In this document: piece after piece, positions 53,541 through 62,500 of the stretch
Position numbering within the stretch: the first letter of the stretch is position 1
Layout of the letters: each line of letters opens with the position of its first letter
Source of the DNA: Paulinella micropora
Lineage: Eukaryota; Cercozoa; Imbricatea; Euglyphida; Paulinellidae
Length of the DNA stretch: 62,500 nt
Assembly (NCBI GenBank): GCA_019918135.1
Contig: WBZZ01003297.1
Span: forward strand, 32,501-95,000
Reading direction: 5' to 3'
Position numbers and translations under genes: made by a program
The notes under the pieces: model-generated
What the model was told of the DNA's origin: nothing
Databases searched by the model: none
What the model saw: only the letters and a program-made list of their open reading frames with translations

Positions 53541-53758
53541 CTTTTTGGTTGTCAAGTTAGCAGGAGTGATCCAGTATGTAAGTACTTATGTACTGTTGTA
53601 CTGCGCGATACCGTGCGATGTTGCTCAAATCTGAGAAGCAATAATGCATATATGTTCCCATGTTTTCCTTGTTTTATGATTAATATGTATGCTCCATTTC
53701 ACCATCCATCTATCTTACCATAATATCCATCCGAACGTGGCATCCACACTCAAATCCA

Positions 53759-53823
<65 letters not shown>

Positions 53824-53933
53824 GCGTAGTCTGAGGTGTGTGTGCGTGTGTGCGAGATCTCGTGCGTGTGCTACACCACAGCAACGGCAAAAGCAACAAC
53901 GATAACTTAACGTGTGTGTGCGTGTGTGTGTGG

Positions 53934-53970
<37 letters not shown>

Positions 53971-54180
53971 GGCTTTTGGTTGTCAAGTTAGCAGGGGTGA
54001 TCCAGTGTGTACTGTTGTATTGCGCGAGTATACCGCGCGATGTTGCTCAAATCTGAGAAGCAATAAGGCATTTCCCACGTTTTACGTGTTTTTTAATTAA
54101 TATGTATCTTCCATTTCACCATCCATCTTACCTTAGTACATCCATCCGAATGTGGCGTCCACTCCAATCTCTCTCTCTCT
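53430..54180. repeat. Tandem segmental duplication with (GT)n(GA)n
   Basis: About 53435-53790 and 53850-54170 are copies of one another. Shared: GAGATCTCGTGCG-GTGCTACACCA, (GT)n(GA)n, TTTTGGTTGTCAAGTTAGCA, TGCTCAAATCTGAGAAGCAA and ATTTCACCATCCATCT. They are separated by a (CT)n run. Non-coding. Confidence 0.8.
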
Positions 54181-54461
54181 CTTTCTCTCTCCTCTCTCTC
54201 TCTCTCACACTCTCTCTCACTCTCTTTCTCTCTCTCTCTTCTCTCTCTGTGCGTAGTCTGAGAACGCGCGCAGCATGCTAGGTCTAAGTGTGTACATGAG
54301 GCGCTGTCAGTCTGGAGTGCGCCAAGTGCGGAGGGCGCTGACATGCACAGGAAGGAGGACTTTCGATCTGGCCCCTGGACAGCTAGACCGGGAAGGCGGA
54401 GGGAGGGCAGGACCAGGCATATGGTTGATGCTTGTTGCTCTAGCCTTGTCAAAGTGTTTCT

Positions 54462-55001
54462 TTGTGTTTGTTGTGCGGAAGGCATCTTCAGGGTCGTGTT
54501 GGTAAGCGCGGACGGCTGGGCGGCGACGCAGCGGCACTTCGCAAAGTTGCCGGGCAAATGGCAGCCGAAAGCAGACTGCAACGTTTTCAGTCTTCTCCTG
54601 ACTGGCCTCTCTCTGTTCAAATCCGTCAGTTTGGAGATCTGAAGTCAGAACCTGCGCCCCAACCCGAACAAGAGGTCCAGCTTCAGCAGGCCGAGGCCAA
54701 GCTCGAGACAGCCAAGAATGAGCTCAAGGAGGCCGAGGCCAAGCTCGAGAAGGCCACGAATGACCTCAAGGAGGCCAAGAATGACCTCAAGGAGGCCAAG
54801 GCGACCGGGACCGAAGAGGATGTGGGACTGGCGAGGCGTCAGGTGGACTTTGCTCTGGAGGGAGTAGCCTCTTTGCAGAATGGAGTAGCCTCTGCGCAGG
54901 AGCTCGTTGACGCTTGGACCAAGCGAGTGGCTTCCTTGCTAAAGCAGCCAGCTGCAGGTCCTGTAGCGTTATCCTTTCCTCTGGTCTTGTCTTCTCCTTG
55001 A
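54462..55001 (+). CDS. Host coiled-coil protein fragment
   Basis: Open frame whose middle is repetitive heptad sequence (EAKLETAKNELKEAEAKLEK, residues ~70-125), then LARRQVDFALEGVASLQNGV and VASLLKQPA. Such coiled coils precede or accompany Crinkler-type effector genes in oomycetes and other protists, and a Crinkler-like gene lies 2.7 kb downstream, though no link is visible. The first ~55 codons look non-coding, so the true start or an upstream exon is unknown (a possible acceptor lies near 54600). Confidence 0.5.
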   Translation: MCLLCGRHLQGRVGKRGRLGGDAAALRKVAGQMAAESRLQRFQSSPDWPLSVQIRQFGDLKSEPAPQPEQEVQLQQAEAKLETAKNELKEAEAKLEKATNDLKEAKNDLKEAKATGTEEDVGLARRQVDFALEGVASLQNGVASAQELVDAWTKRVASLLKQPAAGPVALSFPLVLSSP

Positions 55002-55264
55002 TCCATTTTTTTGAAAACGGGTTTTCTCGCTTCTCCTCTCCCTTTCTTCGCCTGCTTTTTCATCTCAAGTTTTGACTCTCTTTCTCTTTCTCTCTCTCCC
55101 CCTGAGTCTCCCTCCCTCTCTCTCTCTCTGTCTCTCTTATTTTTCTCTCTCATACACGCTTCACTCTATTATTTATTTGAACCTTATCTATCTTATCTTT
55201 CTATTTATCTGTCTGACCATTTATGTGTCTATCTATTTATCTGTCTTACTTGTCTTCTTTTCTT

Positions 55265-55464
55265 CATCCTCATCCTCCTCCTGTTCCTTCTTCTTCTTCT
55301 TCTTCTTCTTCTTCTTCTTCTTCTTCTTCTTCTTCTTCTTCTTCTTCTTCTTCTTCTTCTTCTTCTTCTTCTTCTTCTTCTTTCTTTCTTTCTTCTTCTT
55401 CTTCTTCTTCTTCTTCTTCTTCTTCTTCTTCTTCTTCTTCTTCTTCTTCTTCTTCGTCCTCTTA
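55265..55464. repeat. (CTT)n array
   Basis: Nearly uninterrupted TTC/CTT array with one TTTC interruption at about 55380. Encodes only low-complexity artefacts. Confidence 0.97.
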
Positions 55465-56295
<831 letters not shown>

Positions 56296-56369
56296 CATTA
56301 GCTGCATCAGTACGCCTCAGATATAGTAAATCTGCCTTGGAGTGTTGACTGTGACATATTTGAGGGAAA

Positions 56370-56843
56370 TCCCGATGAAAAAACCTAGTCACACTTGCTA
56401 AACAGAGTTCCAGCCCAATGGCCTCAAGGCGTTAAACTGTGACGCCAACTCATAACCATTTGGTGGTAGATGCTGGGAAGGAGGGTCGTTGCGCGCGTAA
56501 AAGATCTTAAACTCCGCATATGCTGGTTGATAGCCCAGGACCCAGCAGACACCAGATTGTTATGGGTGGGGTTTCGAGGCAGCTCTAGCAACCGCGCTTG
56601 GTGTATGCACTTGCACATTCGGTGACGTCTTGCAAGAGGTTGCTGGGACTGCGGAATAACCTCGGCTTAGTGCAGTCTTGCCCTCAGGAGCTCCATCGGT
56701 GGCCCCGATCATCAGGCGAGAGACTGACACGGGGGGGTGGAGGACCTCGAACAAGGGTATTGGAGGCTTATGTCCGTTGAGGATATGCCATGAGCTGCAT
56801 CAGTACGCCTCAGATATAGTATTATTATTATTATTATTATTAT
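56370..56843 (+). repeat. ~460 bp dispersed repeat, family B, right copy
   Basis: Diverged copy of 546-1003 with the same order of conserved blocks (CCAGCCCAAT, TTGTTATGGGTGGGGTTTC, GGAATAACCTCGGCTTAGTG) and an ATT tail. Confidence 0.75.
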
Positions 56844-56844
56844 T

Positions 56845-57254
<410 letters not shown>

Positions 57255-57300
57255 GATCTGGGCCCTGTCGCCAGTTCGATTCCCGTCGGCCCCTACGATC
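57255..57300 (+). repeat. tRNA-like SINE fragment, copy 6
   Basis: ATCTGGGCCCTGTCGCCAGT and the B-box TTCGATTCCCGTCGG only; a truncated SINE 5' region. Confidence 0.7.
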
Positions 57301-57688
57301 CAGAAGCTTGGCATGTGGTAGTTGGTATGTGGGCATGTAGTTTGCGGTGATGGATGAGGTAGTACAAACGTAGTGGTGTGGGTTTGATGGTTGGGTGAGT
57401 GGAGGTTGTGTCTCATCTTCTGTTTTTTCTTCCGTGCTGCTGCTTGCCTCTGTCGCTGCGCACCGCTTGTTCCTACTCGCCTCTTGCTCGCTCTGCTTCC
57501 GCCTGCCAGTTCCGATGTTTGTTGCTGGTAAAGTGGATGGATGGTTGTGGTGGTTTCGCCTGGTTGATGCTGGTGCACATCTGGTAGATTTTAGTACTAC
57601 TCACAAGTGGGATCGTACTCCAGCGTTTGTGGTAGTGCAATATTGTTGGTGCCTGTGCGTATAAGGTGTATGTTGGTGGACATAACAT
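57301..57688 (+). other. Upstream region of the Crinkler-like gene
   Basis: Open frames around 57395-57664 may hold a 5' exon (KVDGWLWWFRLVDAGAHLVD), followed by an AT-rich stretch and an acceptor-like TTTCATATTTAG at 57739. I could not establish the true first exon or a ubiquitin-like header domain. Confidence 0.3.
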
Positions 57689-57739
57689 ACCTTTTTCGTT
57701 GTATCCTTTCGAACCTTCACTGTTTCATTTCATATTTAG

Positions 57740-59315
57740 ACACTTCGCGTTTTCGTGCCGTTTGAGTTTCCGAATTCCCTCGACGAGCTTTTCCCGAGGA
57801 ATGGAATCGGCAAGCAGCTCTTTTCGCGAGGCGCACTCGTGGCAGGAGCTGTCAAGTCCATTCTGGAGTCCAGATTGCCGCACTACTGGAGGGGCGCGCC
57901 GGGCTCGGGTAAAACGGTGTTCTTGAAACTCCTGGGTCGCGAGCTTCAAGCCTATGGCAAAGTCCTCTGGTGCGATAGTGCTGGGCTTTTGGACAGCTAC
58001 AAGGACAATGCCTTCTTCAGTGCCCTCGCCGCGGAGGGCGCCGACGTGTTTCTCCTCATCGACGAAGTACACACCAACCCCAACAGCCCCCACTGGGTTT
58101 ACTTACTCAAAAACCATCCCAAGAATCTCATCACCCAAGGGGTTGGCATTACTAACCTTCAAAACGTGTCTGCCCCTTTTCCGAAAAAGTTACCGGACTC
58201 TAGAGAGTCGCCTCCTATGGGTGTCCGAGCAGGACTTGTCCGATGTGACTAAATTCTGGTGTCAACGGAGTCCAGACGTCCCGACTAACTTGGTCTCCGA
58301 CATCTGCTCGTGGTTGTTCCGCTACACGGGCGGTCACTTCTTCCCCTTCTTGAAGTTCACAGAGGCCGTTTTTTCTGAGACGCTCGTCGACTTAACTGAC
58401 TCTCACTCGGTAGCAAAGTACGTTCTCAGCCAGGAGTTCAGCCAGAGTGCTGCGTACACGGCTGTCAAAGAGCGGTGCTTCAACACTTTGCCCGAAGAAG
58501 TATTGGACTGCTTCGAGCGCATTTTCAGGGGTCTGCAGGATCCCAAAGATTGCCGAAAGCTCGAGAAAGTGGGCTATTGGGATGCTGGTCGGGCTTGGTT
58601 CATTTCGGATCTTTTTATCGCCCAAGTGTTCCGAAAGCAAACGGTCGAGAATGAAAGGGAGGATATTTTGACTATCAACGAGAACGCACCGCTTGCTGAC
58701 AATCTACTCCTTCTCATTACGGCTGGGTTGCAGGACATGCAGCGAATGGACTTTGAACAGCCGACCTCCATCAACCATCGCTACGAGAACGGGCTAGGTT
58801 TCCTCTGGGGCTGGCACCTTTGTCGGAAAATCCCTGCCCTCTTCATATCTCCGCAAACACAAGCTCGTCCGACTGTACAGGGGAAAAAGCGGCCCGAGGT
58901 TGACTTCTACTTTGACGGTCGCTTGGACGTGGCAGTGGAGCTGGCGCGCGACATGAGGGCCTCCGGTATTGCCCATAAATTCGACAAATTCCAGAAGTCC
59001 CAGCAGCTTCCCGGGAAGAATATGGGAGGCCCTGGTCCTTATGCTTGCTGGCCTAACTACGCAGTCCTTTATTTCCAATTGCACGACAAAGATCCGGTGA
59101 TGCCGGCGAGCCCTTACGACACTGAAGAGTTCCGAAGCAAGCTCTACACTTTCCAAATGCCCCGCAACTCACTCTTCCGTGGGAGAACTCTCATCGGGAG
59201 CGGCGTTGTCAAGGCTCTCCCCACTCCTCCTTCCCATCGCTCGTTCTCGTCGTTGGTGTTTCGTGGTACGAGGAACCGCGGTCTGCGGTTTCCTGGCTTC
59301 CAGAAATTGCTGTAG
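57740..59315 (+). pseudogene. Crinkler/RHS-like P-loop NTPase with nuclease-like C-terminus, one frameshift
   Basis: Follows a likely splice acceptor at 57739. N-terminal part (57755-~58170): FPNSLDELFPRNGIGKQLFS, Walker A YWRGAPGSGKTVFLKLLG and Walker B DVFLLIDEVH. A frame change near 58155-58190 leads to the second frame, ending 59315, with WVSEQDLSDVTKFW, a helical middle, then KRPEVDFYFDGRLDVAVELA. D-x-Y-x(5)-D-V-A-V-E-L recalls the PD-(D/E)XK nuclease of Crinkler-type NTPase-nuclease proteins. Possibly an effector or conflict protein encoded by the host. ~525 residues in all. Confidence 0.65.
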
Positions 59316-60024
59316 ACTAATACTCAGGTGCTCGGACAGATTGTTATAGACTGTATCTTAGCTTGTTATCTATGCCAGTGTCGTGGCCTCGCCACAGTGT
59401 ATGTCTTGCTTTCAAATCATGTTCCAAAATTACTAGTACTTCAAATGCTGTGTTATTCAGGTCAAACAATAATGATGTGTCGACAGCACTCGCAGTGGAG
59501 TGTAGTTTTCCTGGAGTCATCAGATCCAAATGTAGTACCGAGATAATCAAATCCACGATGTGAGAATCGTAGAGATTGCCCCCCCCACCCCCCCTCCGAG
59601 AGCACACCAATTAACTTCCCGACTCCCTGTCACCCGTAACACAGACAGCTGGCCTTGAGCTCCACGACCCCATACCCCTCGGACCGAGGTTAGAGGGCAG
59701 TGTTGACAGAAGAAAAGCTGTCTTGGCCAAACAGTCAGAGAGAAAGAGAGCGAGAGAGCAAGGGGGGGGGGGGTAGAGAGAGAATGAGATGAGAGCGCGA
59801 GAGACATGTACAAACAGCAAGCGTGCGAGAGAGAAACAGAAAGAGAGCAAGCAGAGAGAGAGAATGAGCGAGAGAGCAAGAGTATGGGCCCGAAGCGAGC
59901 TAGGCCTGGATTGAGCGAGAGCTTTGTCTCTGTTTGTTTGTCTTGTGAGCTTCCTCAACAACCATTCCTCAACAAAAACTCAAGGAAGTGGATCCGGCAA
60001 CAAAGGAACTTAGGTTGTTTTACA

Positions 60025-60029
<5 letters not shown>
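59316..60029. other. Host intergenic, low complexity
   Basis: Contains a C-run (59580), GA-rich stretches (59735-59880) and a G-run (59763). No gene supported. Confidence 0.5.

Positions 60030-60066
<37 letters not shown>
60028..60066. repeat. Poly-T tract
   Basis: Uninterrupted run of about 38 T residues, possibly the tail of a minus-strand retroposon. Confidence 0.95.
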
Positions 60067-60071
<5 letters not shown>

Positions 60072-60900
60072 GAGAAATTGCTCTTTGGGGAGCTCACAAC
60101 TTACATAATGCACTTTTGCCTGGCCAGCACCCTCTCCAGTCCAAGTGAGAGGTACATGCCTTCCCTTGAGCTAATAAGTGTGTAAATGATTGAAATTTTA
60201 TGTCTTACAACTCACTGTAAATTAAAACCGAAGTTGCGAGTGAGAAACAGTATATTATTGTTTCAACAACCATCACTGACTTTTTGTCGGTTAAGATCAG
60301 AAAGATATTATTTATTATATGCCTGGGTCTATCCACTCAATCCAAGCGCTCTGAGAATAACCTAATCTTCCTCCTCTGCAAAAGAGAGTAAACCAGTATG
60401 GTGGGAAAATGTAGGAGACTATCAGAGCCAAGAAACAAAAAGGAAACAGAGAGCCATTTCCTAATGGCACGGTCCGCTCTAACGATAATATATATTATCC
60501 ACTAGCAGCGTAAAAAGTAGTACAGGTTACTTGTCTTAATATTATCGTTTTCAACCGGTGTGAGTTTGGATACAACCCCAAGGGATAAATACACAACGAA
60601 CACTTATTAAAAGTCTCTATGGCTGCAAAAAGCACTAACTCCTAAGAGTAGGTGAAATACAAGTAAATAGCTGAGAGGTCACTTCGTTTATTTACGTAGA
60701 TTTCTACTTGTTTGCAGACTTTGGTTGCAACGTACGATCACTGCTGAACGTAGATTGTGAGTCACGTTGGTATTGCAAGATATTTGAAATTGCTGGTGTA
60801 GCACTTGAAGGAGGGCTTCAAGTCCAAGTTGTTGGTTCAAGTGTACGAAATTATCTTTTGGAAAAGTCTTCCAAAGTCACAAGTGGATGTGCAAGGGATT
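60067..60900. other. Host intergenic, no gene seen
   Basis: AT-rich sequence without coding-like frames except a weak frame from 60708. Confidence 0.45.
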
Positions 60901-60907
60901 GTGCGGA

Positions 60908-61230
60908 AGTGTACATATGTAAGTTCTCCTGGTCGTTAGAGCGCCCATCAACTTCAAAGCGGCAGGTAAACTTATTCAATATTCAAGATTTTGAGGTGCT
61001 GTTTGCACAAAATTCAATGCTTTTATTGGGAATAGGTAGCAGACGGTTTAGTTTTTCAGTGTATTAAAGGTACATATGTAGGTTCTAGTGGTTGTTAGAG
61101 CCACCATCAACTTCAAAGCAGGTAAACTCATTCAATATTCAAGATTTTGAAGTGCTGTTTGCACAGAATTCAATGTTTTTATTGGGAATGGTCTGTCGGA
61201 GGTTTAGTTTTTCATTGTATTAAAGGTATT
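60908..61230 (+). repeat. Two tandem ~160 bp repeats
   Basis: GTACATATGTAAGTTCTCCT... (60911) and GTACATATGTAGGTTCTAGT... (61069) head near-identical units containing CATCAACTTCAAAGC, TTCAATATTCAAGATTTTGA and TTTTATTGGGAAT. The first overlaps a weak 119-codon frame (60708-61067), which I do not accept as a gene. Confidence 0.75.
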
Positions 61231-62095
61231 GCAGTGTGTTCCAGAGTATGTTATGAATTTTGACAAACTAATTTTCGACCTATGTTTTCCTAGTCTTCAT
61301 TTTCCACCGCACTCCTCTACAAAAACCCTTAGGCAGGATTACTCAACATAATATGTGAATTCATTTGTGCACTTGTGCGTAAAAATGAGTGCAGAGTGCA
61401 TCATGCAAACAGCATTTTTCAGTTAAAAACACCATACTTGCTATGTCCTGAAAAGTGAAAATTGCAATCGAAAATAAGGATTTCAAGAACGAGGCAGACC
61501 AAGTTTTCTGATGAAAACACTTGTGTCATGCTTGCTTTTGCTTGAAACGATGTGGTTTGAACATTTACCTACTTTGAAGTACTTGACCTCCGACATGATT
61601 TTGGTGGCGCCGGCCCGTGAATTTCTGTAGCAATATTTGACAAGACCATGCCAATTCCCGGAGAGGAAACCAGAAAAATTTCCAAAAAATATTTGAACAG
61701 ACAGGCCTATCGACATACGTAGCATTTGAAGTGAAGGCCGCACTAAATTTTTTTTATTTGACGGTTTTTGCGGGGTCGAGATTGGTAAAAGTCATGTCTA
61801 GAGAGTGTTTTGTGTTTTTTTTTTCTGTGTGTTTCTCATGCATACTTTCACGTCCCGTGGTCTTGTACAGTCTTTCCAAATGCTGTGCTCATGCTGTCTA
61901 CAAGATGGCGTGTTGTTAACTTACCTGCAGCATGTGTTGTTCTTTCTTCCCTGAAGCACTTTTTTGCACCTGTCCTGTATCGCTCCTATATGTGTTGTGT
62001 ATGCTTTTCTGGGAATGTTATGTGCTGAATCTATTCACAATCGCATGGTCTTTGTTTTGTATATGTTCAACTCCTGCTCCTTTCTAACACGAGGA
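61231..62095. other. Host intergenic, no gene seen
   Basis: No supported coding, RNA or mobile sequence. Short frames have no recognisable content. Confidence 0.45.
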
Positions 62096-62202
62096 AACAC
62101 ACCATCACACACACGCACACACTCACGCTCACGCACACAGACACACATACACACCAACACACATAATACATACATACAAACATACACAAACACAAACACA
62201 AC

Positions 62203-62234
<32 letters not shown>

Positions 62235-62500
62235 CGCGCGCCCGCACACTTACACACAACATGATACGAACACCAAAACACAAACACACAAACATACATG
62301 CACACACGCGCTACACACACATACACAGACGTACACAAAGACATACACACATGCACACATACACGCACCCCTCGCCCGTACACGCATACAGACACACAAT
62401 ACATACATACATGTGTACATACATAACATGCATGCATAATAGACATACAATACTTACATACACACACAAACACAAACACACACTCACGCACACACAGACA
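62096..62500. repeat. (CA)n-rich microsatellite region
   Basis: Imperfect ACAC/CATA repeats to the end of the window. The Cys/Val-rich minus-strand frames it gives are artefacts. Confidence 0.95.

Noticed and set aside
60708..61067. 119-codon host frame
   Set aside because: Its second half lies in a tandem repeat and there is no recognisable domain.
62035..62493. Cys/Val-rich minus frames
   Set aside because: Translation of (CA)n microsatellite.

Overview
The window is nuclear DNA of a unicellular eukaryote (an alga or other protist; the sequence does not settle which). It carries one large integrated virus. Signs of a nuclear genome are spliceosomal GT-AG introns (and apparently some GC-AG introns), tRNA-derived SINEs, long (ATT)n and (CTT)n arrays, leucine-rich-repeat fragments and a Crinkler-like NTPase/nuclease gene. 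Host flanks occupy about 1-2700 and 51100-62500. They are AT-rich, repeat-rich and gene-poor.

The centre, about 2745-51060, is GC-rich and densely packed. I read it as an endogenous, partly decayed double-stranded DNA virus related to the small end of the nucleocytoplasmic large DNA viruses. Capsid and packaging genes: a double-jelly-roll-type major capsid protein (33708-35472), an A32/FtsK-like packaging ATPase with two short introns (24383-25881), a penton-like protein (38608-39432), a very long discoidin/YadA-like fibre (42150-48025) and a coiled-coil protein of about 1,550 residues (25955-30618). Transcription genes: a VLTF3-like factor (15342-16194), a VLTF2-like zinc protein (14783-15244) and a YABBY/HMG-like protein with an intron (36451-36794). 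Replication and nucleotide genes: a PCNA-like clamp, a probable ssDNA-binding protein, a RuvC-like resolvase and both ribonucleotide reductase subunits.

The odd feature is the replication enzyme. I see no family B polymerase and no D5-type primase-helicase. Instead, 6841-10424 encodes what looks like a TVpol (family-A-related transposon/virus polymerase) fused to an origin-binding-protein-like helicase, a replication module associated with virophage and polinton-like elements. NCLDV-type morphogenesis and late transcription with TVpol-type replication in a ~45 kb element is the most interesting observation.

The virus is broken. In-frame TGA, TAG and TAA codons and single-base frame changes interrupt at least a dozen genes, including the polymerase, both RNR subunits, the capsid protein, the ATPase and the fibre. 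One viral gene is split by a ~5 kb DNA transposon (about 16790-21785). The transposon carries a multi-exon gene joining a SET-like domain, a DUF7869-like transposase core and a RanBP2-type zinc finger. Both virus ends carry hairpin-forming ~80 bp repeats (one unit on the left, about ten on the right), and part of this is inverted between the ends. A second inverted repeat lies further in (6500-6670 against 49280-49450), and four ~170 bp tandem repeats lie at 3430-4110. All names come from motifs read by eye; no database search was possible.
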